Counted from the stretch's first letter, positions 8,909 through 19,332 are shown. The stretch: 63,932 nt of DNA from an uncultured Planctomycetota bacterium (GCA_903847315.1 CAINDG010000028.1:1-63932); one strand, 5' to 3'. Made by a program: numbers and translations. The notes: generated from the sequence alone by a model not told the origin.

Positions 8909-9763
8909 TTATTCGCTTTGTTCTTCTACAACAATATCATTACTGACAAATTCCCGCAATCTGGCTTCGACGACATCCTTCAGCGTAAACTCGGCTGTCG
9001 GACACTTCGAGCACATACCGCGAAAAGCAACAATAACTTTACTGCCCTCGATATCAATAAGGTCGATATCGCCGCCGTCGGTCTTGAGCAATGGCCGAAT
9101 CTGTTCGCTTATCGTTCGCTGAATGAGCTGAATTTTCTGCAGATTGGTAAGTTTTTTAGGTTTAGCCTGAGTTTCCGCGCCTTTTTCTTTTTTGCCGCGG
9201 ATTTTATCGATTATCATCTGGATTTCGCCGCGGCAGGAGCCGCATCCGCCGCCCGCCTTGCAGTAATTCGTAACCTGCTCGACAGAATCAAGATTGTTCT
9301 CGGTAATTACTTTCTCAATTTCCTTGTCCGTCACGCCAAAACAGGTACAGACGATTTTGCCTTCGATTTTTTTAGTCTGCACACCCTTACCCTTGCTTTT
9401 GTGGTAATTGGCAATCGCAGCCTGCAAAGCTTCCATTCCCATCACTGAGCAATGCATTTTCTGCTCCGGCAGGCCGCCAAGTTTGTCAACAATGTCCTTG
9501 TTGGTTATCTTTGAGGCTTCTTCGAGAGTAAGACCTTTTACCATTTCAGTCATTACCGATGATGAAGCAATTGCGCTAGCGCAGCCGAACGTCTTAAACT
9601 TCACGTCGGCGATTCTTCCGTCTTTGCCAAGTTTGAAAGTCAGCTTCAGCATATCGCCGCAGGCAAGAGAGCCTTCCTCGCCGACGCCGTCGGGATTTTC
9701 AATCTCCCCGGCATTTACCGGATGAAGGAAGTACTCCATAACTTTTTTGTTATAATCCCACAT
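8909..9763 (-). CDS. nifU: Fe-S cluster scaffold NifU, full three-domain form
   Basis: 284 aa. Residues 1-125 are an IscU-like scaffold with Cys35, Cys61 and Cys105. Residues 135-185 are a BFD-like [2Fe-2S] domain with C139-x-C141, C168, C174 and C177. Residues 205-284 are the C-terminal NifU domain with C251-x-x-C254. All expected cluster ligands are present. It assembles clusters from NifS-derived sulfur and passes them to apo-proteins. NadA, a [4Fe-4S] enzyme made in the same operon, is a natural client. Confidence 0.95.
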   Translation of the reverse strand: MWDYNKKVMEYFLHPVNAGEIENPDGVGEEGSLACGDMLKLTFKLGKDGRIADVKFKTFGCASAIASSSVMTEMVKGLTLEEASKITNKDIVDKLGGLPEQKMHCSVMGMEALQAAIANYHKSKGKGVQTKKIEGKIVCTCFGVTDKEIEKVITENNLDSVEQVTNYCKAGGGCGSCRGEIQMIIDKIRGKKEKGAETQAKPKKLTNLQKIQLIQRTISEQIRPLLKTDGGDIDLIDIEGSKVIVAFRGMCSKCPTAEFTLKDVVEARLREFVSNDIVVEEQSE

Positions 9764-9774
9764 ATTTTTAGTCC

Positions 9775-11067
<1,293 letters not shown>

Positions 11068-11985
11068 CTATCCTTTCGGTAAAACCGTAACCATCCTGTC
11101 GAGTGCTTTTTTCGCCTTTTGGGCGACATCGTAGGGTACTTTTATAACATATTTATTATCTTCAAGGGCAAACAAAACCTTTTCAAGCGTAATCTTTTTC
11201 ATATTAGGACAAACAAATTTTTCCGAAGCCGGGTAAAAAGTTTTTTCTGGATTCTGCTTTTGTAGAGTATATAAAATACCAATTTCAGTCGCTATAATAA
11301 ATTCCTTTTTATCGCTGCTGTGGACAAATTTTAACATTTGTCCGGTACTCAAAAGCTCATCGGCACAGTCCCTGACAGGCCTTGGGCACTCCGGATGGGC
11401 CAAAGTTACCGCCGCCGGATGAGCAGCCTGTATTTTTTTTACATCGTCCGCCGTCGCGAAAATATGAGTCGGGCAATAGCCCGGCCACAAAACCATATTT
11501 CTGCCTGTTTTCTGTTTTACAAACTCGCCCAGGTTCTTATCCGGCACAAAAATAATTTTCTTTTTCGCGTCTATCGAATCTACGACATTAACCGCGTTTG
11601 AACTCGTGCAGCAATAATCGCTTATTGCCTTTACCTCGGCGGAACTGTTGACATAACAAACTACGACCGCGTCTGGATATTTTTCCTTCAACTCGGCAAG
11701 CTGCTCTGCCGTAATCATATCGGCCATCGGGCAGCCCGCGGTCTTATCCGGCAGCAAGACAGTTTTGTTCGGCGAAAGAATCGAAGCAGTCTCTGCCATA
11801 AACAAAACGCCGCAGAAAACTATCACGTCAGCGGAAGTGCTGGCGGCCTTACGGCTCAATTCCAGCGAGTCGCCGGTAAAATCGGCAATATCCTGAATCT
11901 CTGCCGATTGATAATTATGCGCAAGGATTACCGCGTTTTTTTCTTTCTTAAGATTATTTATTTTTTCAATGATGCTTAGAGTCAT
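11068..11985 (-). CDS. nadA: Quinolinate synthase A
   Basis: 305 aa from the ATG at 11985. A TTG-initiated extension to 12024 would overlap cysE by about 32 bases, and the chosen ATG begins 7 bases after the cysE stop. The three cluster cysteines fit the family spacing: Cys85 (T-A-G-C-P-M-A-D), Cys171 (P-G-Y-C-P-T-H) and Cys259 (K-F-V-C-P-N). L-A-H-N-Y-Q and H-P-E-C-P are also conserved. The enzyme condenses iminoaspartate with DHAP using a labile [4Fe-4S] cluster. No nadB or nadC is in the window. Its placement links NAD synthesis to Fe-S status. Confidence 0.95.
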   Translation of the reverse strand: MTLSIIEKINNLKKEKNAVILAHNYQSAEIQDIADFTGDSLELSRKAASTSADVIVFCGVLFMAETASILSPNKTVLLPDKTAGCPMADMITAEQLAELKEKYPDAVVVCYVNSSAEVKAISDYCCTSSNAVNVVDSIDAKKKIIFVPDKNLGEFVKQKTGRNMVLWPGYCPTHIFATADDVKKIQAAHPAAVTLAHPECPRPVRDCADELLSTGQMLKFVHSSDKKEFIIATEIGILYTLQKQNPEKTFYPASEKFVCPNMKKITLEKVLFALEDNKYVIKVPYDVAQKAKKALDRMVTVLPKG

Positions 11986-11992
11986 ATAGTCT

Positions 11993-12892
11993 TTACTTTT
12001 TTGATTTCTTCTGGATATAAACAAGTTCCGGTCTTGACATTGAAACGATAACGCCGGCCGGCACTGAATCTTTAATCCAGACGTTTCCGCTGATTATTGT
12101 GCCTTTGCCGATTGTCACATCGCCCAGGATTGTAGCGGCAGCGTAAATCGTAACATCATCTTCAATCGTCGGATGTCTTTTTACGCCCCGCAGGCTTTGT
12201 CCCTTTGCCGGAGCAAGAGCGCCAAGCGTTACACCCTGATAGATTTTAACATTATTGCCTATAATGCTGGTTTCGCCGATGACAACACCTGTGCCGTGGT
12301 CGATGAAAAATCTTTCGCCGATTTTCGCGCCGGGATGAATATCAATACCGGTCTCGTGATGCGCCCGTTCACCCATAATCCTTGGAATCAGCGGCACATT
12401 TTCCAGATAAAGCTCGTGAGCAATCCTGTGAGTCGTTATTGCCTTTAGGCCCGGATAACTCAAAACAATTTCCTCAAAACTGCTCGCCGCAGGGTCGCTG
12501 GCAAAGGCGGCCTCAATATCTGTCTTGAGCAAATTGCGGATTTTCGGAAGCTGAGCCAAAAGATGTTCCGTAACTTCTTCGGCCACAACACGACATCCAT
12601 CGCTATTGCACTGCTTCAGCCTGCACTGATGGCGAAACGCCCTTTCTACCTGCTCGGTTAGCTGGTTCTGAACCTGGCAGAGAATATCACCAATTACAAA
12701 ACTGATATTTGAGCTTGTTATATCCCTTGCCCCTGTATAGCCCGGAAAAACAACTTCCGTAAGCAAATCGAGAATCTCGCGTATTCTGTCGCGCAGAGGC
12801 AGATTTGTAGTATCGATAAAATTGATACCCGAATCGCCCTGATAAGTATCAACAATCGCCTTGACAATATTTTTAATATTATCATTTTCCAT
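11993..12892 (-). CDS. cysE: Serine O-acetyltransferase
   Basis: 299 aa. An N-terminal helical region of about 150 residues precedes a left-handed beta-helix of hexapeptide repeats (about 195-280). The active-site region reads [11 protein letters not shown], then [12 protein letters not shown]. This is the EpsC/plastid-like long form. It makes O-acetylserine from serine and acetyl-CoA. The neighbour cysK (11-base gap upstream) then converts this to cysteine. Confidence 0.93.
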   Translation of the reverse strand: MENDNIKNIVKAIVDTYQGDSGINFIDTTNLPLRDRIREILDLLTEVVFPGYTGARDITSSNISFVIGDILCQVQNQLTEQVERAFRHQCRLKQCNSDGCRVVAEEVTEHLLAQLPKIRNLLKTDIEAAFASDPAASSFEEIVLSYPGLKAITTHRIAHELYLENVPLIPRIMGERAHHETGIDIHPGAKIGERFFIDHGTGVVIGETSIIGNNVKIYQGVTLGALAPAKGQSLRGVKRHPTIEDDVTIYAAATILGDVTIGKGTIISGNVWIKDSVPAGVIVSMSRPELVYIQKKSKK

Positions 12893-12903
12893 ATTCGAGC
12901 CTT

Positions 12904-13824
12904 TTACTGAAATAATTCCGTCGAAATATATCTTTCGCCTGTATCGCAGATAATCGTTACGATTACTTTTCCTTTATTTTCCGTTCTTTTTGCAATCTGC
13001 AGAGCGGCAAAAACATTTGCGCCTGAACTTATGCCCGCAAGAATGCCTTCCTTAGCGGCAAGCTGCTTTGCAGTTTCAATCGCGTCTTCATTTTTAACGC
13101 AGATAATCTCGTCAATTATATTACGGTCAAGCACGCTCGGCACAAAACCGGCACCGATACCCTGAATCTTGTGCGGGCCCGGTTTGCCGCCTGAAAGCAC
13201 CGCCGAATCAGCGGGTTCAACAGCCACAATCTTTACAGATGGTTTATATTTTTTCAGCGCCTGTCCGCAGCCGGTAATTGTACCACCAGTTCCGACACCG
13301 GCAACAAATATATCGACGCTGCCGTCGGTGTCCCGCCAGATTTCCTCGGCGGTGGTTTTGCGGTGTATTTCCGGATTGGCCGGGTTTTCAAACTGCTGGA
13401 GCATAACCATATTGCCGCTGTTGCTGACAAGCCTTTGGGCATAAGCGACAGCTCCTTTCATACCTTCGGCGGCAGGCGTCAAAACAAGCTCGGCGCCGAA
13501 AATCTTAAACAGTTTCCTGCGTTCAATACTCATCGACTCCGGCATAATCAGTTTTAATTTATAACCTTTGACCGCGCAGACAAAGGCAAGGCCGATTCCG
13601 GTATTGCCGCTGGTCGGCTCGACAATTACAGTATGTTTGTTAATCCTATGCTCTTTTTCCGCAGCCTCAATCATCGCAAGACCGATTCTGTCTTTGACGG
13701 AGCCGCAGGGATTAAAAAATTCCATCTTGCCAAGTATCTGCGCCTCGGTTGTGTTCATAGAGTTAATCCTCACCAACGGCGTATTACCGATAGTCTCGGT
13801 GAGATTGCCATATATCTTTGCCAT
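12904..13824 (-). CDS. cysK: Cysteine synthase (O-acetylserine sulfhydrylase)
   Basis: 306 aa, full length. The PLP lysine is Lys44 in N-P-C-G-S-V-K-D-R. The substrate loop T-S-G-N-T-G-I-G and the phosphate loop G-T-G-G-T-I-T-G are intact. It makes cysteine from O-acetylserine and sulfide. It follows the Rrf2 regulator by 18 bases and precedes cysE by 11. Confidence 0.95.
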   Translation of the reverse strand: MAKIYGNLTETIGNTPLVRINSMNTTEAQILGKMEFFNPCGSVKDRIGLAMIEAAEKEHRINKHTVIVEPTSGNTGIGLAFVCAVKGYKLKLIMPESMSIERRKLFKIFGAELVLTPAAEGMKGAVAYAQRLVSNSGNMVMLQQFENPANPEIHRKTTAEEIWRDTDGSVDIFVAGVGTGGTITGCGQALKKYKPSVKIVAVEPADSAVLSGGKPGPHKIQGIGAGFVPSVLDRNIIDEIICVKNEDAIETAKQLAAKEGILAGISSGANVFAALQIAKRTENKGKVIVTIICDTGERYISTELFQ

Positions 13825-13842
13825 AATATGCTCCGCTTAAAA

Positions 13843-14280
13843 TTAAATCTGATAGCTCATAGAACGTTTTTCGTTTCCCGCCATATCCACCAGGGTCTGC
13901 AAAGTCTTATTCTCAAGCACACTTAATATCGCATTATTCATCTGAATCCAGAGTTTTCTTGTCGCGCAGTCGGCGGAGTTTGGGCAGACCTCTCCATGCT
14001 CAACGCATTCAACAGTAAGCACAGGCCCTTCAAGCGTCCTGAAAACGTCACTCAGTTTTATGTCCTGCGGAGCTGCCGCAAGTACATAACCGCCGTGAGG
14101 ACCTCGGATACTCCTGACCAAACCTGCTGTTTTTAACATCGCTACAAGCTGCTCGAGATACTTATTGGATATACTCTGACGCTCTGCTATCGCCTTAATC
14201 TGCAGCGGAACACCCTTATCAGCAAGGGCAAGCTCCAATAAAGCCCGCATACCATATCTTGTTCTTGTTGAAAGTTTCAT
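13843..14280 (-). CDS. Rrf2-family regulator with IscR-like cysteines
   Basis: 145 aa. The N-terminal winged helix begins M-K-L-S-T-R-T-R-Y-G-M-R-A. Cys92, Cys99 and Cys105 (C-x6-C-x5-C) match the cluster-ligand positions of IscR (92, 98, 104) almost residue for residue. It is therefore probably an [Fe-S]-sensing repressor rather than a cysteine-less CymR. It is first in the cys/nad/isc operon behind its own near-consensus promoter, which carries an inverted repeat over the predicted +1. This implies autoregulation and control of the whole nine-gene unit. AGGAG precedes the ATG. Confidence 0.9.
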   Translation of the reverse strand: MKLSTRTRYGMRALLELALADKGVPLQIKAIAERQSISNKYLEQLVAMLKTAGLVRSIRGPHGGYVLAAAPQDIKLSDVFRTLEGPVLTVECVEHGEVCPNSADCATRKLWIQMNNAILSVLENKTLQTLVDMAGNEKRSMSYQI

Positions 14281-14297
14281 GACTTTCTCCTAAATTC

Positions 14298-14312
14298 CTA
14301 CGGTTTTAGTAG
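14298..14312. promoter_or_regulatory. Candidate Rrf2 operator, CTAC-N7-GTAG
   Basis: On the minus strand CTAC-TAAAACC-GTAG forms an inverted repeat just downstream of the -10 element, covering the predicted transcription start of the rrf2 operon. The position suits steric repression by the first gene product. The motif is not a textbook IscR site, so the assignment is inference. Confidence 0.5.
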
Positions 14313-14313
14313 T

Positions 14314-14342
14314 ATTTTATATATTATACGAAACATTGTCAA
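14314..14342 (-). promoter_or_regulatory. Sigma70-type promoter of the rrf2-cysK-...-M16 operon
   Basis: On the minus strand TTGACA (14342-14337), a 17-base spacer and TAAAAT (14319-14314). Predicted +1 is near 14307, and AGGAG before the rrf2 ATG follows. Confidence 0.8.
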
Positions 14343-14405
14343 TAAGGGTGCTAAAAAAATAGGTAAATATAATCAAGAATATTTAACTCCTTAATTATTA
14401 GATAC

Positions 14406-14434
14406 TTGACACAATTTTGGGCCTATAATAAAAT
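14406..14434 (+). promoter_or_regulatory. Sigma70-type promoter of the 14458 gene and xthA
   Basis: TTGACA (14406-14411), a 17-base spacer, TAAAAT (14429-14434). Its hexamers and spacing are identical to those of the divergent rrf2 promoter. AAGGA lies at 14446-14450, before the ATG at 14458. Confidence 0.75.
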
Positions 14435-14457
14435 GAAATTACTTAAAGGATTGACCA

Positions 14458-15516
14458 ATGCCTCAAAAAACGATGAATGACTCTTCTTATGAGCTGCCAA
14501 AACTATCCATAGAGCACCTTAAACGGCTCACTGACGATACGGGCCTGTTTCAGCACGCCAAATACATAATACCAGACCGCCAAAACGGTTACACCACGGA
14601 CGATAACGCAAGAGCCCTTATCGTTATGGCTAAATATTACAACAATCATCCCAAGCCGGAGAATTTGAAGCTTTTCGAGATTTATCTGGTTTTCCTCTGC
14701 CATGCTTTAAAACCGGATGGCACAGTTCACAATTTTATGGATTACAACAGAAACTGGAGGACAGGCCAAACTGAACACGATGCGCTTGGCAGAAGTTTAT
14801 GGGCTTTCGGCTCCATGATTGAATCGCCACCCAGTCCTACTCATCTTTCAATAGCCAAAGAGAGTTTCGACCAGGCGGCTAAGCATATACCAATCCTTTC
14901 GCCAAGGGGAATGTCTTATGCGATTTTAGGGATGGTTGATTACCTTGGCGCGTTTCCTGAAGAAGGTGAAACAAAAGAGCTGCTTGCAGGGACGGCTGAG
15001 AAATTGACAAATCTTCATCGGCGATACGCCGCCAAAGACTGGGACTGGTTTGAAAACATCCTTTCCTACGATAACGCGATAATGCCCGCGGCTCTTTTCG
15101 CGGCGGGATTGGCTCTGGGAGAAAAAAAATATCTTAATACCGCCGAAAGAGCCTGCAAATTCCTGCTGGCTAATATATACAACGGCAAACATTTCAGCTT
15201 TGTCGGCTCGGACAGCTGGTATTCGAAAGGCAAAGAAAAGTCCAAGTTCGACCAGCAGCCGATTGAAGTGGCAAGTACCGTCATAATGTTAAAAAACGCA
15301 TACAGGGCAACTATGAACAAGGAATACCTGCAGCTTGCACGCAAGGCTTTTGACTGGTTCCTCGGTGAAAACGACCTGCATAAGCCGATGTATGATTCCC
15401 AGAGCAACGGATGCTGCGACGGGCTGGGGCCGGATAATATAAATCCTAATCAGGGAGCGGAAAGTATCGCAAGTTTTCTGATTGCATTATTAGCAATAAC
15501 AGAAAAAGTATCCTAA
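14458..15516 (+). CDS. Predicted alpha-barrel protein of a family often fused to GT4 glycosyltransferases
   Basis: 352 aa, no signal peptide. The stretch H-L-K-R-L-T-D-D-T-G-L-F-Q-H-A then D-D-N-A-R-A-L-I is the hallmark, as I recall it, of an uncharacterised all-helical (alpha/alpha-toroid-like) domain. That domain occurs alone or C-terminal to GT4 glycosyltransferases. Here it stands alone. W-R-T-G-Q-T-E-H-D-A-L-G-R and D-W-D-W-F-E are further conserved-looking motifs with acidic residues that could be catalytic. I do not assign a reaction. xthA follows after 4 bases, so they are co-transcribed. Confidence 0.7.
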   Translation: MPQKTMNDSSYELPKLSIEHLKRLTDDTGLFQHAKYIIPDRQNGYTTDDNARALIVMAKYYNNHPKPENLKLFEIYLVFLCHALKPDGTVHNFMDYNRNWRTGQTEHDALGRSLWAFGSMIESPPSPTHLSIAKESFDQAAKHIPILSPRGMSYAILGMVDYLGAFPEEGETKELLAGTAEKLTNLHRRYAAKDWDWFENILSYDNAIMPAALFAAGLALGEKKYLNTAERACKFLLANIYNGKHFSFVGSDSWYSKGKEKSKFDQQPIEVASTVIMLKNAYRATMNKEYLQLARKAFDWFLGENDLHKPMYDSQSNGCCDGLGPDNINPNQGAESIASFLIALLAITEKVS

Positions 15517-15520
15517 GTAA

Positions 15521-16288
15521 ATGAAAGCGGCCACATTCAACGCTAATTCCATAAGGGCCAGGACGGAAATAGTCGTAAACTGGCTGAATGAAAACAAACC
15601 TGATATCCTCTGTGTGCAGGAGACCAAGGCTCAGGACAAAGACTTTCCTTCCGATGCTTTCGCCGATACCGGCTATGAGTTTGTCTTCAAGGGCGAGAAA
15701 AGCTATAACGGCGCAGCAATTTTCAGTAAGCACAAATTTACTAATGTCGAATTCGGTCTGGACAGCGATCCGAAAGACGAAGCGAGAATGATAACAGCAA
15801 AAACAGGCGGCATTGCAATCGTTAATACCTATATTCCGCAGGGCTTTGAAATGGAATCAGAAAAATATCTGTACAAACTCGACTGGCTCAAGAGATTACT
15901 TGAGTATTTCGAAAAGCATTTCAAGCCGACAGAAAAAATTTTATGGATGGGCGACTTTAATATCGCTTATGAGGCAAAAGACGTTTATGATCCTGTTGGG
16001 CTTGACGGAACGGTTTGTTTTAATCGGCAGCTTTCGCAAACTTTGAAAAAATTTATGGAATGGGGTTTTATCGACCTTTTCAGAAAACACTGCAGCGAGC
16101 CGGGGCAGTTTACTTTCTGGGATTACCGCGAACCGAACGGCTTGAAACGAAATCACGGCTGGCGGCTCGATTACATAATGGGCACCGAACCGATGGCAAA
16201 AAAATGCACAAATTGCCTCATCGATAAAAAACCCCGCACACTCGAAAAGCCCAGCGATCATACGCCGGTCATTGCCGAATTCAACTAG
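15521..16288 (+). CDS. xthA: Exodeoxyribonuclease III (AP endonuclease, EEP fold)
   Basis: 255 aa, full length. Family motifs run in order: F-N-A-N-S-I-R-A near the start, Q-E-T-K-A-Q-D (metal Glu), W-M-G-D-F-N-I-A (catalytic Asp/Asn), W-R-L-D-Y-I-M near the C-terminus, and S-D-H-T-P-V (catalytic His). It cleaves DNA 5' to abasic sites and acts as a 3'-5' exonuclease in base-excision repair. It starts 4 bases after the previous stop. Confidence 0.93.
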   Translation: MKAATFNANSIRARTEIVVNWLNENKPDILCVQETKAQDKDFPSDAFADTGYEFVFKGEKSYNGAAIFSKHKFTNVEFGLDSDPKDEARMITAKTGGIAIVNTYIPQGFEMESEKYLYKLDWLKRLLEYFEKHFKPTEKILWMGDFNIAYEAKDVYDPVGLDGTVCFNRQLSQTLKKFMEWGFIDLFRKHCSEPGQFTFWDYREPNGLKRNHGWRLDYIMGTEPMAKKCTNCLIDKKPRTLEKPSDHTPVIAEFN

Positions 16289-16323
16289 TGATAAAAACTT
16301 CGTTGTTCTGAACCTGTTAGGCT

Positions 16324-17193
16324 TTATTTCTTCCGATGAAAGTTAAACAGGCATTCGTCATCTTTATATGTAATATCAAGATTCCAACCTGCTTTAGCTG
16401 CCCTGTCCTGCCAGATAGTTTCAAAAATCCGAAGGTAGTCTTCAAAAGAAATCTGCGTCTTCAGATGTGATGTCTGTTTATAAAGCTGCAAATATATCGG
16501 TTCCATTCGTAGTGCAGCTTCATTACTATCAAATTTTTCCAGTGTGACTTTGTTTCCTCTCAAGTTTACCTGTTCCCAGCACGAATACAGGATAAAGGCC
16601 TTCTGGGGCGGATAAAACGGCACCCAGGTTTTTGCCGTCAACAGGAACCCATCGCCATCCTTGAACCAGTTGAATGCAAAATCTTTCCCTTTTTCCTTAG
16701 TAAGGAAATTGAACAGTCGCACCTGCTCAGTCCAGTAATTTTCCTGCCGTTGCCAGGCCTTTTTCTCCTCCGGCAAATCAGGAAACTTTGAAGTCGGCGG
16801 CGCCGGTATTTGGTCGAGACGAATGGTTATATTTTCCAGGTGACGAAAATACCAATTGCCATCTTCGACGAGGACTGTGTGACAGAAGGTGCTTTTCCAA
16901 TCGCCTTTAGCAAATGTAACAATATAATGTATGTTCTCCTCCACTTTGTAAACTTCCGGTGTCCCCTGGATTTGCTCCCAAAGTTTTCCCTCTTTGAACA
17001 TTTTGCTCCATTGCAGGAGCATATCTTTCGGCAAGTTGTTATAAGTGCGAATTCTATCAGGTGTTATTTGGTCATTTTTGATGGCTTCGACGAATTCGTT
17101 CCAGATTTTGAGGTCGTTCTGCGCGAAAGTTATATTACATATCGATGAAATGAATATAGTGACGCTTATGATAATTAACGTTAATCTTTTCAT
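16324..17193 (-). CDS. Exported protein of unknown function
   Basis: 289 aa with a clear signal peptide (M-K-R-L, long hydrophobic stretch, A-Q at about 25), so it is periplasmic or secreted. The rest is rich in Trp, Tyr and charged residues. The middle (W-K-S-T-F-C-H-T-V-L-V-E-D-G-N-W-Y-F) looks like a beta-rich ligand-binding or NTF2-like region. I recognise no catalytic motif. It is convergent with xthA and isolated from its minus-strand neighbour by about 140 bases. Confidence 0.75.
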   Translation of the reverse strand: MKRLTLIIISVTIFISSICNITFAQNDLKIWNEFVEAIKNDQITPDRIRTYNNLPKDMLLQWSKMFKEGKLWEQIQGTPEVYKVEENIHYIVTFAKGDWKSTFCHTVLVEDGNWYFRHLENITIRLDQIPAPPTSKFPDLPEEKKAWQRQENYWTEQVRLFNFLTKEKGKDFAFNWFKDGDGFLLTAKTWVPFYPPQKAFILYSCWEQVNLRGNKVTLEKFDSNEAALRMEPIYLQLYKQTSHLKTQISFEDYLRIFETIWQDRAAKAGWNLDITYKDDECLFNFHRKK

Positions 17194-17333
17194 AAACGGG
17201 CCTTTCGTGTATTAGATGGATTTGGTTTTGCTTCCAGACCAGGTCAAATGGAAGCTTGTCGATTTTTGCCAACAAAAAAAACAGCGGCAAAACATAGTGA
17301 TCATACATTTTTTTTCGCTGAATTCAAAGGCTC

Positions 17334-17477
17334 TTAGTCTGAATCGTTTTGCTTTCTCCGTTCCTGGCCTTTCCTTCGTTCATGGCCTTTATGACCAAAG
17401 GCAAATTTCCTGCGGTCGGCACCGCTGCGTTTGTCGTTATTTTCCGGCTTGTCCTGTTTATTTTTATCAGATGACAT
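17334..17477 (-). CDS. Small basic RR-rich protein, 47 aa
   Basis: ATG at 17477, TAA at 17336-17334. The protein is highly charged and contains R-S-G-A-D-R-R-K-F and G-H-E-R-R-K-G-Q-E-R-R-K. There is no membrane segment. AAGGA and AAGG lie upstream of the ATG. The (D/E)-R-R-K/T pattern resembles the basic N-terminus of the PilZ protein at 34.4 kb. It could be a small nucleic-acid-binding protein or a stand-alone version of that tail. No function is assigned, and coding status rests on composition and ribosome site only. Confidence 0.5.
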   Translation of the reverse strand: MSSDKNKQDKPENNDKRSGADRRKFAFGHKGHERRKGQERRKQNDSD

Positions 17478-17547
17478 AACCCTTGTCCTTTCGTTTTTTC
17501 ATCTATATATGATATATTTCGACATAAACAGGCTGTTTTAATAAGCT

Positions 17548-18288
17548 TTAATGATGTTTTAGCCCAAAGTCCTGACGGTTTTCCTTTTTCAGATAATTAA
17601 CTTCCGCGGTTGTCAGCGGCCTGTAATTGCCGATGCCCAGATGAAACAGAGAAATCCTGCCGATTTGAGTCCTCTTAATTGAGGTAACCTTACAGCCAAA
17701 TTTCGCCATAATTTCCCGAATCTCCCTGTTAAGGCCCTGCCGGACTTTTATCTCAAACAGCGATTCTTTTTCAGATGCATTTAAAATCTTCATCTTTGCG
17801 GGCGAGTTTTTGTTTCCGGAAAGCCCGATCACTCTTTTTAGCCTCTCAATTACATCCGGCGTTATTCTGCCTTTTATGCCTACTACATAAGTTCTTTCGA
17901 GACAATATCGCGGATGTGTCAGGTGGTTGACAAGAGCCGAATCGTTGGTCAGAATTATCGCACCAGTAGTTTCGGTATCTAATCTGCCGACGCAGAAAAT
18001 CCTCTGGTCGCTATTGATGAAATCAATAGCTTTCCTTCTGCCTGAAGGGTCATAGTTTGTGCAGATAACGCCTTTGGGCTTGTTGAACAGATAATAAACC
18101 TTTTTGGCGGTATGTACCCTTCTGCCTTCAACAGTAATAGTATCTTCGTCGATATCCGCAAAAGCAGGCAGGGTATTGACAACTCTGCCGTTGACTTTTA
18201 CAAGCCCTTGAAGAATAAGCTGCTCACAATTTCTTCGCGAATCAACGCCTGCCGCGGCAAGTATCTTGTGCAATCGTTCGATAGCCAT
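17548..18288 (-). CDS. rRNA pseudouridine synthase, RsuA/RluB family
   Basis: 246 aa. An N-terminal S4 RNA-binding domain (about 1-60: R-L-H-K-I-L-A-A-A-G, then G-L-V-K-V-N-G-R-V-V) precedes the synthase domain. Catalytic Asp104 lies in G-R-L-D-T-E-T-T-G. The single-S4 architecture and N-K-P-K-G-V fit RluB/RsuA. The exact target (23S U2605 or 16S U516) is not decidable from sequence alone. The gene is 11 bases downstream of the MscS-like gene. Confidence 0.9.
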   Translation of the reverse strand: MAIERLHKILAAAGVDSRRNCEQLILQGLVKVNGRVVNTLPAFADIDEDTITVEGRRVHTAKKVYYLFNKPKGVICTNYDPSGRRKAIDFINSDQRIFCVGRLDTETTGAIILTNDSALVNHLTHPRYCLERTYVVGIKGRITPDVIERLKRVIGLSGNKNSPAKMKILNASEKESLFEIKVRQGLNREIREIMAKFGCKVTSIKRTQIGRISLFHLGIGNYRPLTTAEVNYLKKENRQDFGLKHH

Positions 18289-18299
18289 ATCAAGTTTTT

Positions 18300-18980
18300 T
18301 TAAAAGTGTTTTTTCCTTAATTCTTCAAGATACTTTGCCACAATATCTTTACCGCCTAATCCAAAGGCAAGAGCCAAAGCAAGGCAAATGCCGCCAAGGA
18401 TAATATTGAAAGTAGCAGTTACCAAAATAGGGGCGATACCAAGCTGTTCAAGCGAAATGGTTACTGCGAAAATTATAATCGCCCAGCGACTTACACCGGC
18501 AAGTATCTCCGGTTTGGGCAAATTGGCATTGCCTGCGGCTGTGCGAACTATTCCTGACACAAAGCTGGCCAGAAACATAGCAACTATCAGAACAAGCAAA
18601 GCTGCTATGACTTTCGGAATGTAAGAAAATAAGCTTTCAAGAACATCGGAAGCCTTGGGCAATCCCAGTGCGTCAACTGTCATCACTAAAACCATAATGA
18701 TAATCAGCCAATAAACTATGTTGCTTACTACCGCCCTGGCTGAAACTCCCAAATCGCCTTTCTTAAGAATCGCTGATATGCCCGCCTTGTCCGCCAGCAC
18801 ATCGAAGCGTATTGTCTTAAGCAGCCAATCAACTAATCGTCTGATTGCCTTGGCCACAATCCAGCCTACTATCAGGATTATCAATGCGCCCAGCAGGACA
18901 GGAAGATAGGCCATTATTCTAGTCAACATTTTTTGAACCGGCTCAACAATAAGATTTCCCCATTCTATTACAGCTAACAT
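18300..18980 (-). CDS. Small MscS-like integral membrane protein (conserved TM-helix type)
   Basis: 226 aa from the ATG at 18980, fixed by GGAGGT seven bases upstream; a GTG five codons earlier would place that ribosome site inside the gene. Four or five transmembrane helices occur in two similar halves (V-L-L-G-A-L-I-I-L-I-V-G-W and V-I-A-A-L-L-V-L-I-V-A-M). This is the repeated conserved TM helix of MscS-related proteins. The C-terminal glycine/alanine-rich helix (L-A-L-A-F-G-L-G-G) resembles a pore helix, but the soluble MscS beta domain is absent. A role in ion flux or osmotic response is an inference. Confidence 0.8.
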   Translation of the reverse strand: MLAVIEWGNLIVEPVQKMLTRIMAYLPVLLGALIILIVGWIVAKAIRRLVDWLLKTIRFDVLADKAGISAILKKGDLGVSARAVVSNIVYWLIIIMVLVMTVDALGLPKASDVLESLFSYIPKVIAALLVLIVAMFLASFVSGIVRTAAGNANLPKPEILAGVSRWAIIIFAVTISLEQLGIAPILVTATFNIILGGICLALALAFGLGGKDIVAKYLEELRKKHF

Positions 18981-19085
18981 ATTATGTACCTCCACAATAA
19001 ACCGCTAATATTGAACGCTTGATTTTTTATTTCCCAACCTCTTCTTACTCTTCCCCTGAAAATCGATTTGCAATAACTATCTAAA

Positions 19086-19115
19086 TATACAAACACACAA
19101 AAACTGATATGTCAA
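19086..19115 (-). promoter_or_regulatory. Promoter of the MscS-like gene
   Basis: On the minus strand TTGACA (19115-19110), an 18-base spacer, TGTATA (19091-19086). The leader of about 100 bases ends in GGAGGT before the ATG at 18980. Confidence 0.55.
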
Positions 19116-19236
19116 CTCTTAATTTCCGACTTATTATGCGGTCTTATATTGCAAACCCAGCTTAACATAACTATAACTATACGAGCCGAAAGATACTTAT
19201 ATTATAATGACTTTGAGAATTTAGGTAAGTTTTTAG

Positions 19237-19265
19237 TTGACTTAATAGGCATTTTTGCCGATAAT
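19237..19265 (+). promoter_or_regulatory. Promoter of the BRCT-like membrane protein gene
   Basis: TTGACT (19237-19242), a 17-base spacer, GATAAT (19260-19265). AGGAG at 19321-19325 serves the ATG at 19333. Confidence 0.6.
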
Positions 19266-19332
19266 TACTATACTGTTTTTGTGTATAAGTACTGAAATTA
19301 ACTGATGTAATACTCATTTCAGGAGATTTTGA

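Larger units (their letters stand above)
18981..19332. other. 352-base intergenic region with divergent promoters
   Basis: AT-rich and without an ORF I would call. It holds one predicted promoter in each direction, listed separately, and nothing else that I can recognise. Confidence 0.6.

Noticed and set aside
17216-17479. 87-codon plus-strand ORF
   Set aside because: It lies opposite the better-supported small RR-rich gene and has no ribosome site.
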